Source: Shewanella putrefaciens (GTDB lineage Bacteria > Pseudomonadota > Gammaproteobacteria > Enterobacterales > Shewanellaceae). From it: 64,000 nt of DNA. The translations under genes were made by a program, and so were the position numbers. The stretch lies in contig NZ_CP066369.1 of the NCBI RefSeq assembly GCF_016406305.1, forward strand, positions 1,444,501 through 1,508,500, given 5' to 3'. Shown here piece after piece: positions 1 to 9,599 of this stretch. The notes under the pieces were generated by a model. It had not been told where the DNA came from, did no database searches, and worked only from the letters and a program-made list of their open reading frames with translations. Within the stretch, counting starts at the first letter, position 1. Each line of letters opens with the position of its first letter.

Positions 1-2500
1 TGGCAACGGTTTGCACTTTATCAACGCAAAGTGAGAGGGCGGGGCTTTGCGCCATCACTTCTCTGGCGACATGGGGGACAGAACCTATGGAGAGACCGAA
101 GATCACTTTGTCAAAATCCACTCCTTTGACTAAGCGTTTTTTCGGCAGGGCTTTGCCAAAGTGAGCCTCATACACGCTGTCCCAATCGCTCCAGAAGTGT
201 TCTAGATTGATATTATGGGCTTTAAGCAGCGCCGCTTGTTCAGGCTCGAGTTGCTCATAATTGGGCGTACTCGGCCAGCAAGGAAGCCCTTTGACATCGA
301 CTAAGGGGTTGTAACGGGTGACAGTCGGCGCCAACTCGACTTGCTCAGTAATTTCAATCGCTTGAATGCTTTGATCGCGGCATTCGAGATTATCGACTCG
401 ATTGAAGTAGTGGAAGTTTACCCCGCGGCGTTTAAGCACTTCGTAAAAAGGTGTAAACACAACATCACCCATACCCGCCTGCATTTTCCACATTACGCCA
501 CCTTGATAGCACAGGGCGATGCGCAGCATGGCACGGATGATAGTACCCGCCTCGACATTGGGTTTGTCGAAGTTACCTTTCTCATAGGCAAACACTAAGT
601 CGTAAAAACCGCGGACGGGCGCACTGTCGACGGTATATTTTTGACTGGCGCCGTGTTTGGTTAACCATTCGCGGTAGTCATAGCCATTGATGGCATCGAA
701 CCCCTTTTCAAACACATCGTCGGCAAACATGCCCTTAAGGATGGTGAGCCCGAGATCGGCGGCGATATATAAGTGGCGCAGTTCATCATTATTATCTAAA
801 TGATCGCCAAAACGTTTTACTAACCTTTGGTGCAGGGCATCGACGGCCGATTCCACAAAACCATCGTCACTTTCGCTGTGTACATGCTCATCGCATTCGC
901 GGCCAATCATTTGATTAAAATGGCATTCTAGCTTATCGCCGAGCGCGTCGAGTGACTCCTTAGCATCTTCGACCGAATCCTCTAACTTATCCCTTAAGCG
1001 TTCGAACCAGTCAGTATCTAACCAGTTTTTAGGGGTTGCCATGGCTTTTTCATCGGCATCGAGCAGGTCATCCATGTCCTTGAGCCATTCCTTTATCCAA
1101 GCAAAGGCCGCTTTGACCACTTTCCAGAAGGTGAGGGTTTCGGTGCCATCACCGGGGATGCCGGGCAATGTCGGGAAAGTGATTGGCCAGCTTACAGAGT
1201 GACCATCAATTTCCTCCTGTAATACGATGAAATTATGGGGTTTAAAGGCATCAAAAAAGCTTGCTAACGGCGCGTTTGCGGGCCTATCTAATTCTTCATA
1301 GGCCTTGTGCATTAAGGCGAAGGCATTTTGATAAAAACCAAACCAAATGTGCAGGCCGTGCTCCTCGATCCTCTGTCCCATAGCGGCATTGCGACCACTG
1401 GCACCTTTACCGCCAATACGCCAACCGAGTTGATAGATATTAATGTCATATTGATTCTGCCAACCGGGTTTGTCGGTGAGATAACAGGCCGCTGTCATTG
1501 CCGCGACACCGCCACCGAGAATGGCGATTTTCTGTTTTTTGATTTCGGAGTTATCGACTAATACTTCACCGGGCGGCACTTCAAAATCGAAGTTCACATG
1601 GTAGGGCAGTAATACGTGCTGCTCGCCAATCTCGACCCCGAGTGTGTCCTTAAGAGGAAAGCTGGCGTTATCAAAAATGGTCACGACAAAATCATTGTCG
1701 AGCAGCGCAACACTGTGCACTTTATTCACTTGGGCGGGGGCGGCGACTATGGCCTGATACACAGCTTTGTGCCCAGAGGTGTCTGGGAACTGCTTGAGGA
1801 AGACTTGCTCGATGGCGGGTTTGAACAACAGTTGAAAGAGTTGCTCTTCGCCAAGCTGGTCAAGTTCTGGAATAAAATCCGTTTGTTCTTTAAAGAGTTG
1901 CCAAGTTTGGGTAATGGCTTCAAGGGTGGAAAGCTGCGCCTCGGGTTTGGCATTGCAGTTCACTTCAATGAGTGGATGCAGGGTAAGTTCGGTTTCAGGT
2001 GAAAAATGCAAAAAACTTTTGCTTGCAAGTGATAGTCGAGTCAAGGGCTCACCGACCGCCGGCATAGTGTATTCACAGGAATATTTAGGATAGCCAAAGA
2101 GTTCGCGGCCGTTGATCAAGGCCATCGCATCGTTTACCCAAATGTGTAGCGGTTGAAAATACACTTGGCTTATCTTTGTACTGTTACTGCTATCTTGGCG
2201 GCCGACCATGACCCAAGTGATGATGTCGGTTTCTTGGATCCAGCCTTTGGCTCTGTCTTCTGGGTAAGCGGAATAAGCCTTTTCAATCTGAGTAAAAGTT
2301 GTCAATACATAGGGGGATAATACCTTAAAATACATTGCACTACCGGCAACTTGATTCAAGGTTTTATCGATAGAGCGTTGCAGATTTGCCCGTTTCCCCT
2401 TCAGGAAAAAACCGTACATATCGGCTTTATTCAGTACTAAAGGGGAGTGCATTAACATACTGCCTTGGGGATAGATAAAATCGGGGCGTTGTTTTTCCAT
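1..2500 (-). CDS. FAD/NAD(P)-dependent oxidoreductase with acetoacetate-decarboxylase-like N-terminus (partial, 3' end outside window)
   Basis: An uninterrupted reverse-strand reading frame of 833 codons runs from ATG at 2500 to the window edge; the stop is not reached. An AAAGGATG Shine-Dalgarno sequence lies just upstream of the ATG. Residues about 1-290 resemble the acetoacetate decarboxylase fold, including a GYPKYSCEY stretch near residue 140. A Rossmann FAD-binding motif (ILGGGVAAMTAACYL) follows near residue 323. Further on, GWRIGGKGAS and EHGLHIWFGFYQNAF match the phytoene-desaturase/amine-oxidase type of flavoprotein. The family assignment comes from these motifs; the substrate is unknown. 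The gene looks monocistronic here, with no close upstream neighbour on its strand. The fusion of the two domains is unusual and could be checked by structure prediction. Confidence 0.8.
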   Translation of the reverse strand, partial: MEKQRPDFIYPQGSMLMHSPLVLNKADMYGFFLKGKRANLQRSIDKTLNQVAGSAMYFKVLSPYVLTTFTQIEKAYSAYPEDRAKGWIQETDIITWVMVGRQDSSNSTKISQVYFQPLHIWVNDAMALINGRELFGYPKYSCEYTMPAVGEPLTRLSLASKSFLHFSPETELTLHPLIEVNCNAKPEAQLSTLEAITQTWQLFKEQTDFIPELDQLGEEQLFQLLFKPAIEQVFLKQFPDTSGHKAVYQAIVAAPAQVNKVHSVALLDNDFVVTIFDNASFPLKDTLGVEIGEQHVLLPYHVNFDFEVPPGEVLVDNSEIKKQKIAILGGGVAAMTAACYLTDKPGWQNQYDINIYQLGWRIGGKGASGRNAAMGQRIEEHGLHIWFGFYQNAFALMHKAYEELDRPANAPLASFFDAFKPHNFIVLQEEIDGHSVSWPITFPTLPGIPGDGTETLTFWKVVKAAFAWIKEWLKDMDDLLDADEKAMATPKNWLDTDWFERLRDKLEDSVEDAKESLDALGDKLECHFNQMIGRECDEHVHSESDDGFVESAVDALHQRLVKRFGDHLDNNDELRHLYIAADLGLTILKGMFADDVFEKGFDAINGYDYREWLTKHGASQKYTVDSAPVRGFYDLVFAYEKGNFDKPNVEAGTIIRAMLRIALCYQGGVMWKMQAGMGDVVFTPFYEVLKRRGVNFHYFNRVDNLECRDQSIQAIEITEQVELAPTVTRYNPLVDVKGLPCWPSTPNYEQLEPEQAALLKAHNINLEHFWSDWDSVYEAHFGKALPKKRLVKGVDFDKVIFGLSIGSVPHVAREVMAQSPALSLCVDKVQTVA

Positions 2501-2675
2501 GGGATCATCCTTTAAACCCTGTGCGAGTCATTTTTATATCATTATCAATATATTAAGCTTATTAATTGTTGAGTTAATCAGCTCTAAAAAGCATAGGGCA
2601 AATAAGCTATTTAGCCTATTGATTTTACAATTGATTTGTTACAGCGGGAAAACGGGAGAGGAGACTGGTTTAACT

Positions 2676-2702
2676 AGCAAGTTGGAGGGCTTCCAACTTG
2701 CT
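2676..2702. repeat. Perfect 11-bp inverted repeat
   Basis: AGCAAGTTGGA and TCCAACTTGCT are separated by 5 bases. The repeat sits between the start of the FAD oxidoreductase gene and the end of the small gene at 2762. There is no T-run on either side, so a standard intrinsic terminator is unlikely. It could be an operator or a transcript-stabilising hairpin. Confidence 0.5.
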
Positions 2703-2761
2703 CGGATTTGACTGGCTTTCATAAGGTACTAATTTAACGCAATAAATTAGTATAATTCACG

Positions 2762-2920
2762 CTACTTCGATTTATGCTGATAAAAATCCACCTCAGTCTC
2801 GTCAGAGTAACGGCGCTTAGTATCCCTGCGACGTTGTTTTACGCGTTTATTCTTTTGTTTACCTTTGACGTTATCGCCCCATGGCGCATCATCGTCGTCA
2901 AATTCATAGGAGTGTGACAT
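2762..2920 (-). CDS. Small conserved-type hypothetical protein (52 aa)
   Basis: A short protein with an acidic N-terminus (EFDDDDAPW) and a very basic middle and C-terminus (KGKQKNKRVKQRRRDTKRR). I chose the internal ATG at 2920, which begins MSHSYEF. The longer frame back to 3010 adds 30 residues with no sign of a domain. There is no signal peptide, membrane segment or recognised motif. The charge distribution suggests nucleic-acid or ribosome association, but that is only a guess. It could also be a chance frame. Confidence 0.5.
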   Translation of the reverse strand: MSHSYEFDDDDAPWGDNVKGKQKNKRVKQRRRDTKRRYSDETEVDFYQHKSK

Positions 2921-3155
2921 GGTCAAAATTCCAAAAATACCTGTGCCATTCTCAGCACCCGATCTTTTTACCCAAAGGTGAGATGAAGCTAAAGCGAAAT
3001 TTTTCATCATTGATGGTGAAAAGTTTTGTCCAAGATCCTGCTCTATCTATACTCTTCGGATTATTCTGGGTTGGTTTGTGACTTTTTACGTCTATCTCTA
3101 TGATATGTAATTAGTATTTAGAACTACATCGGTGAGTGTTTTGGGGTGGTGATGA

Positions 3156-3181
3156 TTAGCGCCCATAATGTTGGGCGCTAA
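3156..3181 (-). terminator. Strong hairpin downstream of the RsmB-like gene
   Basis: A perfect 10-bp stem (TTAGCGCCCA / TGGGCGCTAA) with a 6-base loop begins about 28 bases after the reverse-strand methyltransferase stop. It lacks a clear U-tract, so it may act as a 3'-end stabiliser or a Rho-assisted stop. Confidence 0.4.
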
Positions 3182-3208
3182 GATCCGATAAAAAATAATG
3201 AGTTAGTG

Positions 3209-4630
3209 CTATGTCCTTCGCTGCATCTTGGCGACAAACATGCCATCACTGTTAGCTTCAAAGGGCCAAACGGTCAACATTTCTGTTTGTTCACCGGTAA
3301 AAGGATGGCGGATTGGCACTAGGGTAAATTCACTGTGTTGCCCAAGAAAAGCCCTAACCACCTCTTGATTTTCGATGGGGGAGAGCGAGCAAGTGGCATA
3401 CACTAACACTCCTCCCTTTTTAACTGCTTTGCTACTGCGGCTTAAAATATCGAGCTGCAGCGCGGCTTTACCTTTGACGGCCTCAATACCATCCAACCAA
3501 CGCATATCGGGGTTACGTCGCCAAGTGCCAGTGCAACTACAGGGGGCATCGACTAATACGCCGTCGAAATGATCCGCAGGCACTGGGAGGGCATCGCTCT
3601 TCCAACGGGCGATGCTAATGCCGTCAAACTGGGCTCTTTGGGCGCGTTTGCTCAGCTCTTCTAGGGCATTGGCGCGAATATCCGACGAGACTATGCTGCC
3701 AGTTGAGTGGGTGTGGCGTCCGGTTGAGTGGGCAGCGGCTTTGGCTAACATTAAAGACCGCAGTTGCAGTGTCTTACCACCCGCTCCGCTACAGGTGTCC
3801 CACCAATGGGCATCGGGTTCTGGCGCGCAAATTTGCCCTATGACCTGGGAAGCCAAATCTTGGATCTCAATCTTGCCGTCTTTATATAGGGTTATTTCAT
3901 TAAGATTCATGCTCTTGTTGCCAAGATTGATGGCATCGCTGAAGTAGTGATCACAGCTTGCATTTATGCCGAGAGCTTGCAGTTGTGCCACCGCCTCTTG
4001 GCTAGTGATCCCCTGTGCCCGTCCCCAAATTGGTGGACGGCTGGACATAGCGGCGATGAATTGCGGTTGCTGCGCCGCATCAAGGGGGCAAACCTGCCAA
4101 AACCAATCGGGTAATAAATCCTTTGCTTTAAACTCAGTAGCGGGAAATAGTAGTCGCATCAGCGCTAATTTATCCTTAAGAGTTTCAACACTCAGTAACT
4201 GTGCTTGCTGATAATCTACGGCTGATTGCGATAATTCATGCCAAGCGCTGGCAATATCCTGCCAAGCATGGGCTTCGAGTAGCGCACTGGCACTTAGGTT
4301 GGCAAAGAAGACGGCCGATGACTGTGGTTCACCGAGTTGTTTAAACCAGCCCCACCAACGAAACAGGCTAAACAAGGATTCACGGATGATTTTACGATCC
4401 TTGGAGCCGTGTTTTTTATGTTCTCTAAAGTAGTTTGCCAGAATACGGTCCGCGGGCATTTTACTGCTTTGAATTTCATCGAATAATTGCTTAATCGTGC
4501 TGGCGTAACTGAGCGCACGTTTCTGTGCGGGAGTGTTCGCCTCTACATTTAATGCCGATGATGTGTTTGAGTTGAATGCTTTATCGGATGAGAAGCTGTT
4601 TGGATTACCCATAAATGTAGCCTGAATCAT
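3209..4630 (-). CDS. RsmB/NOP-family class I SAM-dependent RNA m5C methyltransferase
   Basis: Predicted to transfer a methyl group from S-adenosylmethionine to C5 of a cytosine in rRNA or tRNA. The 473-residue protein has an NusB-like N-terminal region (roughly 30-150) and a Rossmann methyltransferase domain. Motif I is DTCSGAGGKT near residue 277. Motif IV is DAPCSCTG near 358. Motif VI is YATCSLSPIENQE near 410, supplying the catalytic TC cysteine alongside the PC cysteine of motif IV. Motif IV reads PCSCTG where RsmB and RsmF usually have PCSGTG or PCSGLG. The sequence is not close enough to E. coli RsmB or RsmF for me to assign either name. An ATG six codons further in (4612) is an alternative start. 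The gene stands alone between two hairpins. Confidence 0.88.
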   Translation of the reverse strand: MIQATFMGNPNSFSSDKAFNSNTSSALNVEANTPAQKRALSYASTIKQLFDEIQSSKMPADRILANYFREHKKHGSKDRKIIRESLFSLFRWWGWFKQLGEPQSSAVFFANLSASALLEAHAWQDIASAWHELSQSAVDYQQAQLLSVETLKDKLALMRLLFPATEFKAKDLLPDWFWQVCPLDAAQQPQFIAAMSSRPPIWGRAQGITSQEAVAQLQALGINASCDHYFSDAINLGNKSMNLNEITLYKDGKIEIQDLASQVIGQICAPEPDAHWWDTCSGAGGKTLQLRSLMLAKAAAHSTGRHTHSTGSIVSSDIRANALEELSKRAQRAQFDGISIARWKSDALPVPADHFDGVLVDAPCSCTGTWRRNPDMRWLDGIEAVKGKAALQLDILSRSSKAVKKGGVLVYATCSLSPIENQEVVRAFLGQHSEFTLVPIRHPFTGEQTEMLTVWPFEANSDGMFVAKMQRRT

Positions 4631-4721
4631 GTCCCTGTATTAGGGCAAATGGGGAATAATTGCCATCACAGAGAAGAAAATAAGTGGCGCAGAGTGTAGC
4701 AGTTTTACCTAAAAACAGGCA

Positions 4722-4766
4722 GTAAAAAAGCCCCTATTTAGCCTAAGCTTGCGGGGCTTTAAGTGT
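4722..4766 (-). terminator. Intrinsic terminator of the GST operon
   Basis: On the reverse strand AAAGCCCC and GGGGCTTT pair (4727-4734 with 4753-4760), and the stem is followed by a run of six T. It lies about 80 bases past the stop of the YfcG-like gene. Confidence 0.7.
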
Positions 4767-4843
4767 TTTAGCCAATGGGGCTCAGTGATTTTGTACCTAA
4801 CGGCTATTGGCAGGCGATCGGACAATGACCGTTTAATTGATGG

Positions 4844-5512
4844 CTATTTCGTTACCATCTTTTGGATTTGCTTAGCCCGTTCTTCATCACTCATTTCCAC
4901 CGGTGGTGGCGTGACTATGCCCTTTTGGCAGGCGGGTCTGAGTGCTAATTCATCCAACCAACGTTGCAGATGAGGCAGACCTTCCATATTGATGCCGCTC
5001 CACTCGTGGATCCGCACCCAAGGCCAAGTCGCGATATCGGCAATCGTATATTCATCACCGGCAAGATAGCGATTTGTCGAGAGTTGGGTGTTCATCACTT
5101 CGAATAAACGCCTGCCTTCCTTTTGATACCTGTCAATGGCGGCGGGGATTTTTTCGGGGAAGTAGCGGTAAAACACATTGGCCTGTCCCATCATGGGGCC
5201 AACGCCACTCATTTGGAACATCAGCCATTGGATCACTTGAGAGCGTTTTTTAGGCTCGGCGGGCAGCAATTTACCTGTCTTTTCGGCAAGATATAGCAAA
5301 ATTGCCCCCGATTCGAATACCACAAAATCGTCATTATCGCGGTCGATAATGGCGGGGATCCGACCATTGGGATTGATGGCAAGAAACTCGGGCTGTTTTT
5401 GCTCGTTGTTACTGAAGTCTAACCTATGGACGCGATACTCTAACCCCATTTCTTCCAATGCGATGGAGATCTTAAAACCGTTAGGGGTCGCGGCGGTATA
5501 TAAATCAATCAT
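4844..5512 (-). CDS. Glutathione S-transferase, nu-class (YfcG/YghU-like)
   Basis: A cytosolic thiol-transferase or disulfide reductase of 222 residues. The thioredoxin-like N-terminal domain starts [14 protein letters not shown]; Thr9 and Asn11 match the glutathione-activating residues of E. coli Yfc[10 protein letters not shown] and [15 protein letters not shown] supply the cis-proline and gamma-glutamyl-binding motifs. The helical C-terminal domain contains [11 protein letters not shown], the usual GST N-capping region. The gene follows a second GST after 37 bases on the same strand and ends at an intrinsic terminator, so the two are probably one transcript. The natural substrate is unknown; YfcG-type proteins are known to reduce disulfides with glutathione. 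Confidence 0.9.
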   Translation of the reverse strand: MIDLYTAATPNGFKISIALEEMGLEYRVHRLDFSNNEQKQPEFLAINPNGRIPAIIDRDNDDFVVFESGAILLYLAEKTGKLLPAEPKKRSQVIQWLMFQMSGVGPMMGQANVFYRYFPEKIPAAIDRYQKEGRRLFEVMNTQLSTNRYLAGDEYTIADIATWPWVRIHEWSGINMEGLPHLQRWLDELALRPACQKGIVTPPPVEMSDEERAKQIQKMVTK

Positions 5513-5549
5513 AGTTATTCCCTTAGATGACGAGTTTGGGGCTGCTAGG

Positions 5550-6176
5550 CTACTTTTTCGGGGTTAACGACACTATCGCTGGACGCTGTGCCATTGTTGT
5601 AAACCAAGCCTTGAGATGCGGTAAATTATCCGCGACTTCAATATCTAAATTCTTAATAAAGCTGATAAAAACGTAAGCGGAAATATCCGCGATACTGAAT
5701 CTGTCGCATGCGATAAAGGGTGATTTGGCCAATTGTTGGTCTAAGGTGGGGAGGAAGTCAATCACCCTTTGGCGGGATTCTTTGCCCCATGCTTCGACAC
5801 AGTTTTCTCTGTCTTTATAGATGCCGCTTAAATTACGGAAGGCTTGAAATGCTACCATTAGGCCCTGTAGTTCAACGATCCGCTGCCACATTTCAATCTT
5901 GGCACGTTCGAGAGCATCATTGCCAAACAACGAGTTAACACTCGGGTGGATTTCATCTAAATAACGGCAAATGGCAACGGATTCACACAGGTAGCTGCCA
6001 TCATCGAGTTCGAGCAGCGGGATACGGCCATTTAAACTTTTGGCTTTAAATTCAGCACTTAAATTTTCACCACCGCGGATATCGACGTTCACCCTCGGGA
6101 TATCGATACCTTTTTCTGCGAGGAAAATACTGACGCGGCGTGCGCTAGGCGTAGGGGCTAGTTCATAGAGTTTCAT
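5550..6176 (-). CDS. Glutathione S-transferase family protein
   Basis: A 208-residue GST. The N-terminal domain has [29 protein letters not shown] with the cis-Pro, and [15 protein letters not shown]. The C-terminal helical domain has [11 protein letters not shown]. The residue that activates glutathione is probably a Ser/Thr near position 9-11, as no Tyr or Cys sits there. Its class is not clear to me. It lies 54 bases downstream of the DUF2461 gene and 37 bases upstream of the YfcG-like GST, and the three probably form one stress-related operon. The two GSTs are only distantly alike, so this is not a recent duplication. Confidence 0.87.
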   Translation of the reverse strand: MKLYELAPTPSARRVSIFLAEKGIDIPRVNVDIRGGENLSAEFKAKSLNGRIPLLELDDGSYLCESVAICRYLDEIHPSVNSLFGNDALERAKIEMWQRIVELQGLMVAFQAFRNLSGIYKDRENCVEAWGKESRQRVIDFLPTLDQQLAKSPFIACDRFSIADISAYVFISFIKNLDIEVADNLPHLKAWFTTMAQRPAIVSLTPKK

Positions 6177-6230
6177 CTAATATCCTTGAGTTTTTAACTT
6201 TTGTTTGAAGTTGTTTAGGCCATATTATGG

Positions 6231-6944
6231 TTAGAAATCAAGCTCGAGTGCGAAGCACAGATAAGCCATCAATTGAGTGCAGTGCGCAAATTGCTCCGCA
6301 CAAAAACGGGGGGCATCTGGGCGGCAGAGGTCCTCAAAGGCGATATTCTTTATGGCAATAAAATCTTTGCGTTTTAACTCAGTGAGCATAGGGTGATTTT
6401 TATCAAAACCCTTTGGTGGCCGAGTTAAGCTATCCCCATCCATGTTAAATCCATGACTTTGAAGCGTTTGTAGCGCCTTTTTATAGCCGTTGGGATTCTC
6501 ATCGATACAAGTACGAATGGTATTTAAGACCTTTGATTCTGGATGCCAAATTCCCGCAGCAATAAAACAACCTTCTTCGGCAATATGCAGGTATAAGCCG
6601 GGGGCATGTACATCCTTTCCCTGAAAGTGACGAAACTGAATACCGACATTGGTTTTATAGGGGGTTTTATCGTGGCTAAAGCGGCTATCCCTTTGGGGGC
6701 GCATTAAACTGCCGCCCACTTTTTTAGGCACGGCAGTCAGCCTTGGCGACAGTTCAATAATATGGGGTTGAATGTGGGCAATAAAGGCTAATGCTGGGCT
6801 ACGTACCGTATTTTCGTACTCATCCTGATGGGCTTTAAACCATTCGCGGGAGTTGTTTTGTGCCAATTGCTGTAAAAACTGCATACTGGCGGCGCTGAAT
6901 GTAACACCAGTTGCTATGGGGAGAGGAGTCGTTAGCGTGGCCAT
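6231..6944 (-). CDS. DUF2461 domain-containing protein
   Basis: A 237-residue soluble protein with the DUF2461 signatures LAQNNSREWFKAHQDEYE near the N-terminus, RDSRFSHDKTPYKTNVGIQF in the middle, and LYLHIAEEGCFIAAGIWHPE. The biochemical function of this family is not established. It is the first gene of a probable three-gene operon with two glutathione S-transferases. No signal peptide or membrane segment is seen. The start ATG at 6944 is the first in frame. Confidence 0.85.
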   Translation of the reverse strand: MATLTTPLPIATGVTFSAASMQFLQQLAQNNSREWFKAHQDEYENTVRSPALAFIAHIQPHIIELSPRLTAVPKKVGGSLMRPQRDSRFSHDKTPYKTNVGIQFRHFQGKDVHAPGLYLHIAEEGCFIAAGIWHPESKVLNTIRTCIDENPNGYKKALQTLQSHGFNMDGDSLTRPPKGFDKNHPMLTELKRKDFIAIKNIAFEDLCRPDAPRFCAEQFAHCTQLMAYLCFALELDF

Positions 6945-7163
6945 TATCGGTGAACCTTATAAATGCATATTAAACGAGTGAAACAGGAGGCGAGTCGCCA
7001 ACATGCCCCACTTGTGCTGTCCAGTCGTGCACTCTTGAGAGGGTGATAGCTGGTTAAATATGCCACTCATACTGCCATCCTTCGGCAAGATCTTCACTTA
7101 AATTTTTGCACTCTGACAGGATCTACCCTGTTTTCAGTAAGTTAGTTATTTACACGTAAAGCT

Positions 7164-7204
7164 AAATGATATCCATTCTTATTTGAGTGTTAGCTGTCTA
7201 TAAT
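7164..7204 (+). promoter_or_regulatory. Promoter of the TonB receptor with an overlapping Fur-like box
   Basis: A perfect TATAAT -10 lies at 7199-7204, 17 bases after a weak -35, TTCTTA (7176-7181). The partly palindromic AATGATATCCATT at about 7165-7177 overlaps the -35 region and resembles a Fur box (core ATGATA and CATT; about 12 of 19 consensus positions by eye). That fits iron-repressed expression of the receptor that follows. The rest of the roughly 300-base gap upstream (6945-7163) shows no gene. Confidence 0.5.
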
Positions 7205-7246
7205 GCCGCCCTATTTTTAATTGGTTTGTTAATAGGAAGATGTTGA

Positions 7247-9466
7247 ATGGGTTGCCAGACTAAGTTTGGGAAATGGAAAGCGAACAACACTCTGTCGCTC
7301 ATGGGATTATGTTTATTGCCATCACTGCCGTTGCAGGCTGCACAGGTATTAGGTGAGCCTAAGGTGGAGCCGATTGAAATTATGCAGGTTCACGGGCAGC
7401 AATATCGCCGCGCAATGACAGTGACTAAACCGGGGGAAGCCATTATCTCCATGGAGCAAATCGAGGAGATGCAGGCAACGACCTTTGCCGAAGTGATTGA
7501 CGATATGGCGGGGGCCCATATTGATGGCGGTACTCGCAGTGGCGGAGAGCGGATTAATATTTGGGGTTTTGGCGAGACCGAAGACTTTAACGTCTATGTG
7601 GATAATGCCCCCGTGGGCTTTGAACAGTATCGTTACGGCTCCTTTTTCCTCGACCCGGATCTCATCAAGCGAGTCGAAGTGATCAAAGGAGCCCATGATG
7701 TGCGTTCTGGCAATGGCGGTTTTGGCGGTTCTATGTATGTGGTCACTAAATCTGCCGATGATTTTCTTAAGTATGATCAATCTGTTGGGGCACGAGTAAA
7801 AGCAAGTTACGCCAGTAATAACGATGCCGAAAGTTATACAGGCACTGTCTATGGCCGGGTGAATTCGCATTTGTCTGGCCTGCTGCATTTAACCCGCAGG
7901 GATGCCGGAAATGTCACGTTAGCGAATGGCGACGAATTTGAATATTCAGGCTATGAGCAAGATAACTACCTAGGAAAGCTTGATTATACGCAGGGCGATC
8001 ATCAATTAGCTTTGAGCCTGACCCATTACCTCGATGAGGGCCGAAAACCTTGGGCTAACCGCCGTGGCCCTATGCCAGCAATCTCAGACTACAACATCAA
8101 AAAGTATGGCTCCTACGAGCAGGCGCTGTATGCCACTACCGCCTACAACACCTATGAAGACAACACTTGGTCGGCTAATTATCGCTATTCACCCAGTAAT
8201 CCGCTGATCGATACCCAAATGGTGATTTCCCATTCTGCTAATGCGCGTCACTGGGTAAGGCCCGAGATCGCCTGGGAGAAAATGACGGTTTCCGTCGGTA
8301 ACTTTGGCCACGAATCTTGGCTAGATTATAAGCGTGACTACATTGATATCAATAACTTGAGTTTGGTTGGCGATCAGGAGATCACCGCAGGCTTACAGTA
8401 TCGCAGCCTAGATCGTACTTCACTGGTGTTTAATAAAAGTTATGAGACGAGTCCCGAAAAAAACTTTGGCTGGTATACGCCTTACTATCAACCCGAAGGT
8501 CGCCAAGATACCTATGCCGCCTATGTACGGGATGCGATTCATCTCACCAATGACTTAACCGTCACCCCTTCGCTGCGATACGACTATATCTACAGCATAG
8601 GTCAGCCAAATATTGCGCCCGATTACAACGATATCAATGCAGGCCACGATTATAGCTCGACCCACCATTCGGGGTTTTCACCGAGATTGGGCATAGATTA
8701 TCAACTGACAACCCAGGCGCGTGTAAACTTTGATTATGCCTATAGTCTGCAAGCACCTGTCGTTGATGAGATTTATGCCGTGCAATATGCCAAGGCCAGC
8801 GTCACAGGCACGAGCCGTGAGATTGATGTTGAACGCTTGCACGCCTTCAAGTTAGGGCTGATGACGCAGCACCAGCATCTGCTTGCCAATGATGATGGAC
8901 TGTCGACGCAACTGACGTTGTTTGCCAATCTCGGCCGGGATGATATCGCCCAGCGCCGCGGCGCTAAGTCAGATAAAACCCAGTTAATTCAAAGCGGTTA
9001 TACAAATCTTGATGGTTACAACATCTATGGTGCTGATTTTGAAGGCCAATATCGTTACCAAGAGCTGTTCAGTGATCTTGCGGTTTCATGGCTGCAAGGG
9101 CAGCACAATGGCTCACTTAGGGATAGTTTGGATGATGACGAGTATTTAGCTAACATTGCGCCGCTCGATATTCGTTTGCGTTTAGGCATGTATATTAGCG
9201 AGGATATTTCAGTCGCTTGGCAGGGCGCTTGGTATGATGCGCAGACTAATGTTCCCCACGGCGATATCTTTAATGCCGAGTCGCCAAGCGAGAACTACTT
9301 CCTGCAGAATCTGTACTTTGCCTATGAACCTCAAGCCCGTTTAAAGGGCCTAAGTGTGCGTTTGATGGTGAAAAACCTCACCAACCAGCAAGTGGTGCCA
9401 TTTCTATCCGATGGGATCCCCGCCGCTGGGCGCGATGTTCGCTTGAGTTTAGCCTATGAATTTTAA
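7247..9466 (+). CDS. TonB-dependent outer-membrane receptor, heme/hemoglobin type
   Basis: A 739-residue outer-membrane gated channel driven by TonB. A signal peptide covers about residues 1-31 (cleavage near LPLQA-A). A TonB-box-like segment (EIMQVHGQQ) comes next, then the plug domain from about residue 55 to 165 (VDNAPVGFEQY, RVEVIKGAHDVRSGNGGFGG), then a 22-strand barrel ending in the typical terminal aromatic residue, LSLAYEF. The stretch YSLQAPVVDEIY is a degenerate FRAP-like motif of the heme/hemoglobin receptor family, and the barrel includes KNLTNQQ. A Fur-like box overlaps the promoter. No heme-utilisation or tonB-exbBD genes are adjacent, so it stands alone. Heme is the best guess; another iron chelate is possible. 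Confidence 0.85.
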   Translation: MGCQTKFGKWKANNTLSLMGLCLLPSLPLQAAQVLGEPKVEPIEIMQVHGQQYRRAMTVTKPGEAIISMEQIEEMQATTFAEVIDDMAGAHIDGGTRSGGERINIWGFGETEDFNVYVDNAPVGFEQYRYGSFFLDPDLIKRVEVIKGAHDVRSGNGGFGGSMYVVTKSADDFLKYDQSVGARVKASYASNNDAESYTGTVYGRVNSHLSGLLHLTRRDAGNVTLANGDEFEYSGYEQDNYLGKLDYTQGDHQLALSLTHYLDEGRKPWANRRGPMPAISDYNIKKYGSYEQALYATTAYNTYEDNTWSANYRYSPSNPLIDTQMVISHSANARHWVRPEIAWEKMTVSVGNFGHESWLDYKRDYIDINNLSLVGDQEITAGLQYRSLDRTSLVFNKSYETSPEKNFGWYTPYYQPEGRQDTYAAYVRDAIHLTNDLTVTPSLRYDYIYSIGQPNIAPDYNDINAGHDYSSTHHSGFSPRLGIDYQLTTQARVNFDYAYSLQAPVVDEIYAVQYAKASVTGTSREIDVERLHAFKLGLMTQHQHLLANDDGLSTQLTLFANLGRDDIAQRRGAKSDKTQLIQSGYTNLDGYNIYGADFEGQYRYQELFSDLAVSWLQGQHNGSLRDSLDDDEYLANIAPLDIRLRLGMYISEDISVAWQGAWYDAQTNVPHGDIFNAESPSENYFLQNLYFAYEPQARLKGLSVRLMVKNLTNQQVVPFLSDGIPAAGRDVRLSLAYEF

Positions 9467-9599
9467 AGCTTAATAGCCGAGGCTGTGGAGACTAGTGAAA
9501 TAAAGCTTATAAAAAAGAAGGTTATCTTGCCAAGGCCCCCTGCCGTAAAAAGCCAATTTATGGCATAATCCGCGTTTTAATAAGCATATAGACAGAAAA

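Noticed and set aside
341..2002. Several forward-strand open frames at 341, 1328 and 1616
   Set aside because: They are antisense shadows of the continuous reverse-strand FAD oxidoreductase, which has clear domain motifs throughout.
7349..7888. A 179-codon reverse frame inside the TonB receptor
   Set aside because: Antisense to the plug domain; composition and content are typical of a shadow, and it has no ribosome site.
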